The notes beneath the pieces are model-generated. The model saw nothing but the letters and a program-made list of their open reading frames with translations. It was not told the DNA's origin and ran no database searches. A program made the translations under genes and the position numbers. A stretch of 64,000 nt of DNA, from NCBI RefSeq assembly GCF_900452515.1, contig NZ_UGNW01000001.1:2728001-2792000 (forward strand), written 5' to 3'. This stretch comes from Legionella birminghamensis. GTDB lineage: Bacteria; Pseudomonadota; Gammaproteobacteria; Legionellales; Legionellaceae. This document shows positions 1 to 8,889 of this stretch, piece after piece (within the stretch, counting starts at the first letter, position 1; every line of letters begins with the position of its first letter).

Positions 1-1519
1 GACGGGACTCTGATTTATCGCCTTTCACTTTCGCAAAATGCGCGTAAAGGCCGCTTATATTAATGACTTCGCTGATTTGCCTGTCAAGTTCCAGGCCGGC
101 TATCCGCTGTTGCAAATCCTTTATTAAATGAAGGAAGCGTCCCAAAGAACTACTTGCCCTTTGCGTAAGATGTGAGGAATCATTGACTAACAGTTCAGCA
201 GCCTGCCAAAGCGAAATCTGTTCTGATTTTGCCAGTTGGCGTAATTCATCCAGCGTCTTCTCGCCAATACCGCGAGTTGGAAAATTAACAACTCGTTCAA
301 AGGCTGTATCATCCTTTGTATTAGCCATCAACCGCATGTACGCCAATGCGTCTTTGATTTCCGCCCGTTCAAAAAAGCGCAGGCCGCCATGAATACGATA
401 GGCAATGCCGGCATGCAGCAGCGCCTCTTCCAATACCCGTGACTGGGCATTCGAACGATACAGAATGGCAATCTCGTCGGCACTGCGTCCCTGATTGATT
501 GCAAGGCTGATGCGTTCACTGATAAAGCGGGCTTCATCCAGCTCATTAAACGCACTGTAAACCACAATCTTTTCGCCCGTACGGCCATCTGTCCACAAGT
601 CCTTGCCCATGCGGGTTTTATTGTTTGTGATCAAGGCATTGGCTGCTTCGAGGATAGTAGCGGTTGATCTGTAGTTCTGCTCCAGACGGATTGTTTCTGT
701 ATTGGGGTAATCCCTGACAAACTGGGCAATATTTTCAACCTTCGCACCTCTCCAGCCATAGATGGACTGGTCATCGTCGCCAACCGCCATAACCACCGCC
801 TGATCACCTGCGAGCAATCGTATCCAGGCATACTGAATAGTATTGGTATCCTGAAACTCATCGACCAGTATGGCATTAAACCGTTGACGATAATGCTCAA
901 GAATATCGGGATTATTACGTAAAAGTTCATGTGTCCGCAGCAGTAATTCCGCAAAATCGATTACTCCCGCATTTTGACAGGCTTGTTCATAGGCTTCATA
1001 GATACGGATTAGCGTACGGGTCGGCCCATAACTTTGGGCATGGATATGCTGGGGACGTAAACCCTCATCCTTTCGGCCATTAATAAAGGATTGAGCCTGT
1101 TTTACCGGCCATTGTTCTTCATCAAGATTTAACGAGGCAATAACCCGCTTTAACATACGGGCCTGATCATCGCTATCCAGAATGTGGAAGGTTTCCGGAA
1201 GATTCGCCCTCTCGAAGTGACGGCGCAGCATGCGGTGGCAGAGTCCATGAAAGGTTCCAACCCATAATCCATGAACCGGTGCATCAAAAATCTGGCCAAG
1301 CCGGCTGCGCATCTCACCCGCTGCTTTATTGGTAAAGGTAACCGCCAGGATAGAAGAAAACGGCATATGGTAATGAGAAACCAGCCAGGCAATCCTGCTC
1401 ACCAATACCCTTGTCTTTCCACTGCCCGCCCCAGCCAGGACCAGAATATTCTTCAAAGAGGCAGTCACGGCTTCATATTGCCGCTGATTTAAACCTTTGG
1501 TTAATAATTCTACCGCCAT
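1..1519 (-). CDS. uvrD: DNA helicase II UvrD (N-terminal part, runs off left edge)
   Basis: SF1A 3'-5' helicase of nucleotide excision and mismatch repair. About 506 residues are visible, against roughly 720 in the usual protein, so the C-terminal third lies outside the window. Translating the minus strand from the ATG at 1519 gives Walker A LAGAGSGKT near residue 30, the Ia motif AVTFTNKAAGEM, the DEFQDTN Walker B motif, GDDDQSIYGWRGA (motif III) and LEQNYRS (motif IV), in the right order. An ATG at 1523 is in another frame and soon reaches a stop, so 1519 is the start. The reading frame is open to the window edge. Confidence 0.95.
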   Translation of the reverse strand, partial: MAVELLTKGLNQRQYEAVTASLKNILVLAGAGSGKTRVLVSRIAWLVSHYHMPFSSILAVTFTNKAAGEMRSRLGQIFDAPVHGLWVGTFHGLCHRMLRRHFERANLPETFHILDSDDQARMLKRVIASLNLDEEQWPVKQAQSFINGRKDEGLRPQHIHAQSYGPTRTLIRIYEAYEQACQNAGVIDFAELLLRTHELLRNNPDILEHYRQRFNAILVDEFQDTNTIQYAWIRLLAGDQAVVMAVGDDDQSIYGWRGAKVENIAQFVRDYPNTETIRLEQNYRSTATILEAANALITNNKTRMGKDLWTDGRTGEKIVVYSAFNELDEARFISERISLAINQGRSADEIAILYRSNAQSRVLEEALLHAGIAYRIHGGLRFFERAEIKDALAYMRLMANTKDDTAFERVVNFPTRGIGEKTLDELRQLAKSEQISLWQAAELLVNDSSHLTQRASSSLGRFLHLIKDLQQRIAGLELDRQISEVINISGLYAHFAKVKGDKSESR

Positions 1520-1682
1520 ACATGACTCCCGCTTTGAAAAATGAGCTATTATCTTAAATTTAGTGGAGTAATCGCAATAAAAATTATCGATTATTAAATA
1601 GACCAGCTTTCCTGTATGGATTATTTTCCAATTCTGGCAAACAAAGTATATGATTAATAAAAAGGAACCTGAGTAATACAAT

Positions 1683-2642
1683 ATGCATACCCTCTATCCC
1701 TGTATTAAACCCTATCATGTTCATGAGCTTCCCGTTGCCCATCCTCATGTATTGTATGTGGAAGAAACAGGAAATCCCAAAGGTTTGCCAGTCATTGTGT
1801 TGCACCCGGGACCAGGTGCAGGCGGAGATGCCTATCTCAGGCGTTTTTTTGATCCACAGATTTATCGCATCATTATCTTTGATCAACGCGGTTGCTGCCG
1901 CTCCACTCCTCATCTGGAACTCAATGGCAATTCTACCCAAAATTTACTGGAAGATATTGATGCAATCCGTGATTATCTGGGCATTCAGCGCTTTATTTTA
2001 TCAGGCGGGGGCTGGGGAAGTTTATTAGCTTTACTTTATGCCCAACTCTATCCTCAGCAAATCTGCGGTTTATTGCTTCATCGAATATTTTTAGGCCGGC
2101 AACAGGATATTGACTGGTTTTACCGCCAGGGAGCCAACCTGGTTTATCCCGATTACTGGCAGGAGTTTACCCATTTTGTCCCCGAAGAGGAACTGGGCAA
2201 AGTTCCTCAATATTATTCCAGCCGGCTGCTAGGGCCAAATGAACTGGGCCGCATGTCAGCTGCTAAAAACTGGGCACTCTGGTTGGCTCGATGCAGCAGT
2301 CTTCAGCCCCATCAAACATTAATCGATCAGTACAGCGATCCGCATTTTGCCTTGACCCTAGCCACTCTTGAGACTCATTATATTAATAACCATTACTTCA
2401 TCGAAGAAAACCAGATTCTTAATAATACCTATAAATTACGCCATATCCCTGCCTACATCATACACGGCCGTTATGACATGGTATGCCCGCTGGCTGGTGC
2501 CCTAACCCTGCATCAGGCCTTACCCGCATCCAATCTCCGCATAGTACGTGATGCCGGCCATTCGGACAAAGAAGCCGGGATCATTGATGCCCTGATTTGC
2601 GCCACCAAGGAGATGTCACGCCAGGGATTGGATGCATGCTAA
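1683..2642 (+). CDS. Proline iminopeptidase-like alpha/beta hydrolase lacking the nucleophile serine
   Basis: 319 residues, full family length, aligning end to end with S33 prolyl aminopeptidases: DQRGCCRSTPH (66-76), GIQRFILSGGGWGS (100-113), the acidic residue in HGRYDMVCPL (Asp265) and AGHS with His293. The nucleophile motif is normally GGSWGS. Here codon 110, at 2010-2012, reads GGC (Gly), not a serine codon. The oxyanion segment is HPGPGAG where the family has HGGPGGG. The frame is intact and Asp and His remain, so this looks like a full-length pseudoenzyme, not a decayed gene. Its end overlaps dtd by 7 nt. Cytoplasmic; its role is unknown if it is inactive. Confidence 0.85.
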   Translation: MHTLYPCIKPYHVHELPVAHPHVLYVEETGNPKGLPVIVLHPGPGAGGDAYLRRFFDPQIYRIIIFDQRGCCRSTPHLELNGNSTQNLLEDIDAIRDYLGIQRFILSGGGWGSLLALLYAQLYPQQICGLLLHRIFLGRQQDIDWFYRQGANLVYPDYWQEFTHFVPEEELGKVPQYYSSRLLGPNELGRMSAAKNWALWLARCSSLQPHQTLIDQYSDPHFALTLATLETHYINNHYFIEENQILNNTYKLRHIPAYIIHGRYDMVCPLAGALTLHQALPASNLRIVRDAGHSDKEAGIIDALICATKEMSRQGLDAC

Positions 2643-3073
2643 CGGTTATTCAGGTCGTGCGGGAAGCGCGTGTAGCAGTTAAGCAGCAAGTAATTGGTGA
2701 AATTGGGCGGGGCCTTTTAATCCTCTGTGGCTTTGGGCCTGCCGATACCTCCGAAACTTTAAAAACTATGCTTGATAAATGCCTTAACTTCCGTATTTTC
2801 AGTGATGCCGAGGGAAAGATGAATTTAAATTTAAAGCAGGTTGAGGGAGGCTTGCTGCTCGTGCCCCAATTTACCCTGCTGGCTGAAACCCGCAAAGGGC
2901 TCCGGCCAAGCTTCTCCAATGCCGCTCCACCCAAACAGGCTAATGCATTATTCAATGAGTTAATTCAACTGGCATCAGAGCATTATTCGATAGTCGCCCA
3001 GGGCCAATTTGGTGCTGACATGCAGGTTCATCTCTGCAATGATGGGCCGGTCACTTTTGTGATGGAGTTTTAA
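2636..3073 (+). CDS. dtd: D-aminoacyl-tRNA deacylase
   Basis: 145 residues, the standard DTD length. The enzyme removes D-amino acids (and glycine from tRNA-Ala) mischarged onto tRNA. Visible signatures are LLVPQFTLLAET (the SQFTL region, with Pro in place of Ser), RKGLRPSFSNAAPP and the C-terminal Gly-cisPro motif NDGPVTF. I chose the ATG at 2636 because the protein then begins MLTVIQVVREARV, as in the family. The frame is open upstream to 2597, but that part overlaps the preceding gene in another frame. The 7-nt overlap with the hydrolase gene suggests translational coupling. Confidence 0.93.
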   Translation: MLTVIQVVREARVAVKQQVIGEIGRGLLILCGFGPADTSETLKTMLDKCLNFRIFSDAEGKMNLNLKQVEGGLLLVPQFTLLAETRKGLRPSFSNAAPPKQANALFNELIQLASEHYSIVAQGQFGADMQVHLCNDGPVTFVMEF

Positions 3074-3148
3074 AACAGTTTCATATTGTGGGAGATCCTG
3101 TGATAGTGGTAACATGAAATCCCGCTGACTCGGAATAATTGAAATATC

Positions 3149-3916
3149 ATGCGTTTAATGGCATTTTTCACCACTACTGCAGGCACCTTAATGCTCGCCT
3201 CCTGTATCCACCAGGGTCCTAATCCCGTTGACCCCTACGAGTCCATTAACCGCGAAACCCACAAGTTTAATATGGCATTTGATGCCACCTTTTTAAAACC
3301 GCCCGCCCGTCTTTATAAGGCCGTTTTGCCCGGGCAGGTGCGCGCCAGCATCAATAATGCCTATGAGAATGTGAACATGATTCCTACAGTAGGCAATGAT
3401 TTGCTCCAGGGCGAGTTTCGCCAGGCCACTAAAGACAGCTGGCGCTTTCTGATTAACTCAACGCTTGGAATTGCCGGATTTTTTGATGCCGCAAGCCGCA
3501 TGGGATTGCCGCCGCATAGCAATGATCTGGGCTTGACCTTTGCAAAATGGGGCGACAAACGATCCCCCTATATTGTTATCCCTTTCCTCGGCCCAAGCAC
3601 AATCCGCGATGGAATGGGCATGGTGCTGGAATACCCGCTAATGACCCCCTATCCCTACCTGGAACCCGTTCTTACCAATACACTTATCGGCGTCAGATAT
3701 GTTGATCTCCGCTCCCAGTTGTTTGAAACCGAGAAACTGATGGACGAGGCGCTTGATAAATATGCCTTTATCCGCGATGCTTATTTACAACATCGTAATT
3801 ACCGGATCACAGGCGAGCAAGGCCAGGCTGTTGATTCCGAATCACTCTATGTGGACGAAAATGACGATGAAAGTGCTGGCGATACAAGCCTTGGTAGTGA
3901 TTATGTGGATGAATAA
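3149..3916 (+). CDS. mlaA: MlaA (VacJ) outer-membrane lipoprotein
   Basis: 255 residues. A lipoprotein signal with lipobox LASC (Cys19) is followed by the MlaA core: DPYESINRETHKFN, a hydrophobic donut-forming region, and YVDLRSQLFETEKLMDEALDKYAFIRDAYLQ. MlaA extracts surface-exposed phospholipid from the outer leaflet and hands it to the Mla pathway to keep outer-membrane asymmetry. The last 30 residues are acidic (EDDDES-type), a common variable tail. The other mla genes are not in the window. Confidence 0.93.
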   Translation: MRLMAFFTTTAGTLMLASCIHQGPNPVDPYESINRETHKFNMAFDATFLKPPARLYKAVLPGQVRASINNAYENVNMIPTVGNDLLQGEFRQATKDSWRFLINSTLGIAGFFDAASRMGLPPHSNDLGLTFAKWGDKRSPYIVIPFLGPSTIRDGMGMVLEYPLMTPYPYLEPVLTNTLIGVRYVDLRSQLFETEKLMDEALDKYAFIRDAYLQHRNYRITGEQGQAVDSESLYVDENDDESAGDTSLGSDYVDE

Positions 3917-3957
3917 GGTAAAATCGTACCTTAGTTCAACATTTACTTAAATCTTAT

Positions 3958-4404
3958 ATGCTGCATATTGCTCTTTACCAGCCGGAAATACCCCCCAATA
4001 CCGGCAATATTATCCGCCTGTGCGCCAATACCGGCGCGCAATTACATCTAATCCATCCGCTTGGTTTTGCTATGGATGACAAGCGTATGCGCCGCGCTGG
4101 GCTTGATTATCACGAATGGGCCAGAGTCATTCATTATGAAAATGAAGCCGCATTTATTGCCCAAAATGCACACCGCCGAATTTTTGCCTGCACCACCAAG
4201 GGCAGCGTGCATTATGATCAGGTTGCCTATCAGGAGGAAGATCTTCTGCTATTCGGACCAGAAACACGGGGGCTGCCTGCTGAGTTAAGAGAAAACTACC
4301 CTGCCATTCGCATTCCGATGAAGGAGAATAGCCGCAGCCTGAATCTTTCCAATTCGGTGGCCATTATCCTTTATGAAGCCTGGAGACAGCTGGGATTTGC
4401 TTAG
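3958..4404 (+). CDS. trmL: tRNA (cytidine/uridine(34)-2'-O)-methyltransferase TrmL
   Basis: 148-residue minimal SPOUT methyltransferase that 2'-O-methylates the wobble base of some tRNA-Leu. The SPOUT motifs are visible: [18 protein letters not shown] (motif 1), [11 protein letters not shown] (motif 2) and [18 protein letters not shown] (motif 3, the knot that binds SAM). Length matches the E. coli enzyme. It is the last rightward gene before the repeat-filled gap that separates it from the leftward cyd operon. Confidence 0.95.
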   Translation: MLHIALYQPEIPPNTGNIIRLCANTGAQLHLIHPLGFAMDDKRMRRAGLDYHEWARVIHYENEAAFIAQNAHRRIFACTTKGSVHYDQVAYQEEDLLLFGPETRGLPAELRENYPAIRIPMKENSRSLNLSNSVAIILYEAWRQLGFA

Positions 4405-4455
4405 CCTGATCTGGATTCTTCGGCGAATGCAACAGCTAACCCCCACGGCTTCGGC

Positions 4456-4721
4456 CCATAGATAGCTACACAAATTAGCTATGGAATCCCGCGGAAGGGA
4501 CCATCCGAATCCCGCGGCAACGACCATCCGAATCCCCGCGGCAACGACCGCGGGGCCCACACGAAGCTTATTTAGAATATCGATTTTGCTAATTTAATAA
4601 TGTTTGAAAGACTTGTTCCTCACTGCTTTTAATTGCTATGTTCGGCAATAATGGATTTATCTGAGAGCATTTTCGACTACCAGACATGGGCCCCGCGTTC
4701 GAAGCCGCGGGGATTCGGATG
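4456..4721. repeat. Family A palindromic repeat locus 1 with MITE-like ~190 bp body
   Basis: Two partial half-units (GAATCCCGCGG, near 4484 and 4508) precede a full hairpin at 4530-4560. About 125 bp later an inverted copy lies at 4687-4718. Each hairpin has an imperfect or perfect CCCCGCGG/CCGCGGGG-type stem, and the two form ~30 bp terminal inverted repeats. The sequence between them is repeated at 52810-52935. A separate short inverted repeat, CCATAGATAGCT...AGCTATGG, lies at 4456-4485. No coding sequence was found here. The locus sits between the convergent trmL and cyd genes, so it may also act as a two-way terminator (inference). Confidence 0.8.
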
Positions 4722-4753
4722 GCTGAATGAAATAAAACAGCAAAGCTGGGCAG

Positions 4754-4861
4754 CTACCCATTCTGGTTTGAATCACTGATCCTTAATTCCAGCCACATCG
4801 CATTCAATATGGCAAAGCAGCAGGCCAGACCTGTACCTAAAATCCAAGAAAAATACCACAT
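4754..4861 (-). CDS. cydX: Cytochrome bd oxidase small subunit CydX
   Basis: 35-residue protein starting MWYFSWILGTGLACCFAILN and ending SDSNQNG. The N-terminus matches E. coli CydX (MWYFAWILGTLLA) almost position for position, with one transmembrane helix and a Glu (LE) after it. The start codon at 4861 has an AGGAGG Shine-Dalgarno sequence that overlaps the cydB stop codon. It is the third gene of the cydA-cydB-cydX order. CydX stabilises the haem site of the CydAB complex in the inner membrane. Confidence 0.93.
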   Translation of the reverse strand: MWYFSWILGTGLACCFAILNAMWLELRISDSNQNG

Positions 4862-4871
4862 AAAGAACCTC

Positions 4872-6008
4872 CTAATAGCCAATAGTCGAATTACTCTCGA
4901 CAGTATCAGTTGTAACCTTGCCTTTTAAAACACGGTAAACCCATGCCGTATAAAGAAGGACCAGGGGTAGCAATATTAATGTTGAGAACAACATGATATT
5001 CAAAGTCAACATGCTTGAGGAGCTATCCCACACGATTAAACTCTGCGATGGGTATGTCACAGAAGGTAATATAAATGGAAACATACTAATCCCGACTGTC
5101 GCTATAATGCCTGCAACGGTAATGGCGCTGAAAATAAAAGCCCACTTTGGCTTTCTGCTACAAAGAATAGCAAGCAGGGCTGATATCAGGGCGGACACCG
5201 GCACCAGCATCGTCCATGGTTTTTGGTAATAGTTATAAAACCAGGCGCCCGGCACATGGGTAACCGTTTTATAAAGCGGGTTAGAGGGGCCGTCATGTGC
5301 CACTGGACTCACCAGGGCATAGCCGTCTATCCCCAAATACACCCAGATGCCGCCGGCAATAAATAAAACGATAACCAGCAAGGCTGAGGAACGCGCTGCG
5401 ATAGCCGCCCTGTTTTGCAGAACTCCATCTGTTTTCACATTGAGAAAAAATGCCCCATGCATTGCCAGCATAGCAACCGACAATACCCCGCATAATAAGG
5501 CGAAGGGATTTAACAGCGCTAGAAACGTACCGGTATAAAACGGGCGTAAACTGCTATCAAAATGAAATGGAACCCCCTGCAATACATTGCCGATGGCTAC
5601 CCCAAAAATCAGTGCGGGCACAAATCCGCCGATAAAAAGTGCGCGATCCCAATTATTCCGCCAGTGTTTTGACTCCAGTTTGGATCGGTATTTAAACCCT
5701 ACCGGCCGCAGGATTAATGCCAGTAATACCAGCAGCATGGCGAGATAAAACCCGGAAAAGGACAAGGCATATAAAGCAGGCCAGGCGGCAAAAATAGCAC
5801 CTCCGCCTAAAATAAACCACACCTGATTACCTTCCCAGGTCGGGGCAATGCTATTAATTAATACCCTTTTTTCCGTGTCTCCCTTTGCCAGCCATGGCAG
5901 CCACATGACTACCCCCAGATCAAATCCGTCCATTACGGCAAATCCAATCAGCAGTATACCTAACAAAAGCCACCATATTAGACGCAGCATTTCATAATCA
6001 AGACTCAT
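4872..6008 (-). CDS. cydB: Cytochrome bd ubiquinol oxidase subunit II
   Basis: 378 residues, the usual CydB length, with about eight predicted membrane helices. The N-terminus carries the family signature IGFAVMDGFDLGV. Other conserved parts are APTWEGNQVWFILGGGAIFAAWP and the C-terminal WDSSSS segment. It forms the bd oxidase with CydA, reducing O2 to water with electrons from quinol at low oxygen. Its start overlaps the cydA stop by 4 nt (ATGA), indicating coupled translation. Confidence 0.96.
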   Translation of the reverse strand: MSLDYEMLRLIWWLLLGILLIGFAVMDGFDLGVVMWLPWLAKGDTEKRVLINSIAPTWEGNQVWFILGGGAIFAAWPALYALSFSGFYLAMLLVLLALILRPVGFKYRSKLESKHWRNNWDRALFIGGFVPALIFGVAIGNVLQGVPFHFDSSLRPFYTGTFLALLNPFALLCGVLSVAMLAMHGAFFLNVKTDGVLQNRAAIAARSSALLVIVLFIAGGIWVYLGIDGYALVSPVAHDGPSNPLYKTVTHVPGAWFYNYYQKPWTMLVPVSALISALLAILCSRKPKWAFIFSAITVAGIIATVGISMFPFILPSVTYPSQSLIVWDSSSSMLTLNIMLFSTLILLPLVLLYTAWVYRVLKGKVTTDTVESNSTIGY

Positions 6009-7546
6009 TTTTCACTCCCTTGAATCAGACTGGTTGGGCCAAGCCGAATGGCTTTAACCATTAGATACACTTCAATAATGGCAAGTACCGTGTAAAAAAT
6101 AATAAAACCAGCCAGGGAAGTCGCAACCTGGGAGAAACTGACGGAGGAAGTGGCGATATAAGTTGGCAAGATACCCTGCACAACCCAGGGCTGGCGTCCA
6201 TATTCTGCGACAATCCAACCTAACTCGGCCGCAATCCATGGTAAGGGAAGTGACCAGAAAGCAATGTGAAGGTACCAGCGGCTGGTATGCAATTTTCGTT
6301 TTGTGGATAAATAAAACCCTGTCGCAAACAGCAAAATGAAGAAAAAGCCGCAGGCCACCATGATGCGAAAGGAGAAAAACAGGGGTAATACTTTTGGCTT
6401 GAGATCATTAGCAGCCATATTAATTTGTTCTTCCGATGCATCACTTACATTTTCGGTATATTTTTTTAATAAAAGCCCATAGCCTAAAGCATGTCGATGC
6501 AATTCAAAATCGGCCTTTGCCTGGCTGTCCTGAGGATTTTGCTGAAGAATCGATAATGCCTTATAAGCCTGCATTCCTTCGCGGATGTTCTGCTTCCCCT
6601 CTTCGATCAGTTCTGAAATGCCCTGCAATGGCTCGCTGATAGAACGGGTAGCGATTAGGCCAAGCGCATAGGGAACCTCAAAGCCGTAGTCGGTCGTCTG
6701 CGTTTTTTCATTGGGAATGCCAAATACCGTCAAACCTGCCGGGGCTTTTTCTGTGTGCCACATCGCTTCAATGGCAGCAAGCTTCATTTTCTGGTTACTG
6801 TTCGCTACATAACCACTCTCATCACCAAGCACTACAACAGACAGGGCCGACGCCAAACCAAATGAAACCGCGACGGTCATGGAGCGCTTGGCCAGATCAA
6901 TATGGCGTCCCCGCAGCAGGAAATAAGCACTGATCGCCAGAACAAAGATTGCACCCGTGACATAGCCGGCACTAATGGTATGGACAAATTTGGCTTGGGC
7001 GACAGGATTAAACATAACTTCGGCAAAGTCACTGACTTCCATCCGCATGGTCTGGTAATCAAATTCGGCACCGACAGGATTCTGCATCCAGCCATTGGCA
7101 ATTAAAATCCATAATGCTGACAAATTAGTACCTAAAGCCAGCAACCAGGTACAAACCATGTGTTGAAGCTTTGATAATTTATTCCAGCCAAAAAAGAATA
7201 GACCGACAAAAGTGGCCTCCAGAAAAAAAGCCATCAAGCCTTCAAGTGCCAGAGGTGCGCCAAATACATCGCCAACATAATGCGAGTAATACGCCCAATT
7301 AGTACCAAACTGGAATTCCATGGTTAACCCCGTGGCCACTCCGAGGACAAAATTGATACCAAATAAAAGCCCCCAATACTTAACCATTTGGCGCCAGATG
7401 TCACGCCCAGTCATGACGTAAACAGTCTCCATAATGGCTAATAGTAAGGACAATCCAAGTGTTAGTGGAACAAACAGGAAATGATAAAGCGCGGTTAAAG
7501 CAAATTGTAAACGGGATAAATCAACAACTTCACTGGCAGGAATCAT
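6005..7546 (-). CDS. cydA: Cytochrome bd ubiquinol oxidase subunit I
   Basis: 513 residues, the haem-bearing subunit. Visible landmarks: the N-terminal helix with LYHFLFVPLTLGL (His22, equivalent to the haem b595 ligand His19 of E. coli), ALEGLMAFFLEATFVG with the two proton-path glutamates, the GWMQNP motif, DESGY, and a long Q-loop (about residues 250-380), which places it in the long-loop E. coli-like class. First large gene of a cydP-like/cydA/cydB/cydX operon on the minus strand. Confidence 0.96.
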   Translation of the reverse strand: MIPASEVVDLSRLQFALTALYHFLFVPLTLGLSLLLAIMETVYVMTGRDIWRQMVKYWGLLFGINFVLGVATGLTMEFQFGTNWAYYSHYVGDVFGAPLALEGLMAFFLEATFVGLFFFGWNKLSKLQHMVCTWLLALGTNLSALWILIANGWMQNPVGAEFDYQTMRMEVSDFAEVMFNPVAQAKFVHTISAGYVTGAIFVLAISAYFLLRGRHIDLAKRSMTVAVSFGLASALSVVVLGDESGYVANSNQKMKLAAIEAMWHTEKAPAGLTVFGIPNEKTQTTDYGFEVPYALGLIATRSISEPLQGISELIEEGKQNIREGMQAYKALSILQQNPQDSQAKADFELHRHALGYGLLLKKYTENVSDASEEQINMAANDLKPKVLPLFFSFRIMVACGFFFILLFATGFYLSTKRKLHTSRWYLHIAFWSLPLPWIAAELGWIVAEYGRQPWVVQGILPTYIATSSVSFSQVATSLAGFIIFYTVLAIIEVYLMVKAIRLGPTSLIQGSEK

Positions 7547-7600
7547 AGCTCACCTTAGTAACTGAAGTTAAAACAAAACTCCCCTTGTCAAATCAATAAA

Positions 7601-7762
7601 TTAGTGTTTTGCGATAACCTCCGGCGTCAAAGATGAACCCAATATCCATTGCTTGATTGATTGCGGTTTTTCAACATGATGAAAGCAACAGAACCATAAA
7701 GCGGTCAGAAGAACGATTTTTACCGCAAACGTAACTAGAATTTCACGGGAAAAAGAACGCAT
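7601..7762 (-). CDS. cydP: Small single-helix protein, CydP-like putative cytochrome oxidase subunit
   Basis: 53-residue frame starting MRSFSREILVTFAVK and ending LTPEVIAKH. It has one membrane helix (about residues 8-28) ending ALWFCCFHHVEKP, then a short polar tail. It lies 54 nt upstream of cydA on the same strand. Size, position and the pattern (basic start, helix, short tail with Lys-Pro) resemble the small CydP-type protein annotated beside cydA in Legionella and Xanthomonas relatives. The name is my inference from context and general similarity; the reading frame itself is clear. Confidence 0.65.
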   Translation of the reverse strand: MRSFSREILVTFAVKIVLLTALWFCCFHHVEKPQSIKQWILGSSLTPEVIAKH

Positions 7763-7825
7763 AGCAGGCTCAGCAATTTGGAGGGAAATAGTGTAACTTA
7801 AATAGGAAGACAGTGCCAGCCCAAA

Positions 7826-7921
7826 CCGTTCGGCCTGAGGAGGAGCGTAGCTCGTCTCGAAGGCTTGGCAGCGAACGAAGCCTTCGAGATGCCACTCTGA
7901 AGCCGCTACAGGCTGAACGAT
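7826..7921. repeat. Palindromic intergenic repeat (CGTTCGGCCTG family)
   Basis: A nested inverted repeat. The outer arms are CGTTCGGCCTG and CAGGCTGAACG at the two ends. An inner perfect 10-bp stem, TCTCGAAGGC (7855-7864) with GCCTTCGAGA (7880-7889), encloses a 15-nt loop. It lies just past the gshB stop, between gshB and the cyd operon. Sequences of the form CCTTCGAGACGAGCTACGCTCCTCC recur in other gammaproteobacterial genomes. No coding content was seen. Confidence 0.6.
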
Positions 7922-7938
7922 TTATCCGGGGTAACATA

Positions 7939-8889
7939 TTAAGTACTTAATTTTTCCGCCAGAGAACGCATATAGTCACCCGCGATATCAAGGCCGGTCA
8001 CCTGCATAATTTCTCTGATACAAGTGGGGCTGGTGACGTTAATTTCTGTCAGATAATCACCAATCACATCAATCCCTACAAAAAACAAACCTTTTTCCCG
8101 CAATGTGGGAGCAATTTGCTCACAAATCCAGCGATCACGGTCCGTTATCGCCACCACTTCGCCCCGAGCCCCCGCCGCGAGATTACCGCGGATATCGCCT
8201 TTTGCAGGGATTCTGGCCAGTGCATAGGGAACAGGGAAGCCATCGATTAAGAGGATACGTTTATCACCGAGATTTTTTATTTCAGGAATATAACGCTGAG
8301 CCATAATCGTTACGGTTTCATTTTGAGTCAAAACCTCAAGGATGACCGATAAATTGTTTGCATTTTCATCCACGTGGAAAATAGCGTTTCCCCCCATACC
8401 CTCCAGCGGTTTGTAAACAACCTGCTGGTGTTGCTTCCAAAACTGGTAGAGGCGATCAATATTTTTAGTGGCCAGAGTCAGAGGACAGCATTGAGGAAAC
8501 TGTAAAGTAAAGAACTTTTCATTAGCATCCCTCAAGCTTTGCGGTTTATTGGCAACCAGGACGCCGGCTTTTTCGGCAAGTTCCAGCGCATAGGTTGCAT
8601 AGATGTATTCCATATCGAAAGGAGGATCCTTTCGCATCAGAATAATGTTAAATTCATTCAGGGATTTCTCTTCTGTCTCGCCCACTTCAACCCAGCGGTT
8701 GGATTTTTCATCGCCAAGCGTAAGGGGAGTCACCTGCGCAAAAGCCTGTCCCTGCCGACAGGCCATATCGGCAGTTGTAAAATAAGAACATTCCCATCCC
8801 AATTGCTGCGCACTTTGCAACATGGCCACAGTCGAATCTTTATAAGGTTTTATCGAATCCAGAGGATCCATGAGAACAGCAAGTTTCAT
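7939..8889 (-). CDS. gshB: Glutathione synthetase
   Basis: 316 residues, ATP-grasp ligase joining gamma-glutamylcysteine and glycine. The start MKLAVLMDPLDSIKPYKDST is the family N-terminus. Further landmarks are the ATP-grasp segments VYKPLEGMGGNAIF and AGARGEVVAITDRDRWICEQ, and the C-terminal VIGDYLTEINVTSPT that holds metal and substrate ligands. The start codon overlaps the gshA stop by one base (TAATG), so the two are translationally coupled. Together they make glutathione. Confidence 0.97.
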   Translation of the reverse strand: MKLAVLMDPLDSIKPYKDSTVAMLQSAQQLGWECSYFTTADMACRQGQAFAQVTPLTLGDEKSNRWVEVGETEEKSLNEFNIILMRKDPPFDMEYIYATYALELAEKAGVLVANKPQSLRDANEKFFTLQFPQCCPLTLATKNIDRLYQFWKQHQQVVYKPLEGMGGNAIFHVDENANNLSVILEVLTQNETVTIMAQRYIPEIKNLGDKRILLIDGFPVPYALARIPAKGDIRGNLAAGARGEVVAITDRDRWICEQIAPTLREKGLFFVGIDVIGDYLTEINVTSPTCIREIMQVTGLDIAGDYMRSLAEKLST

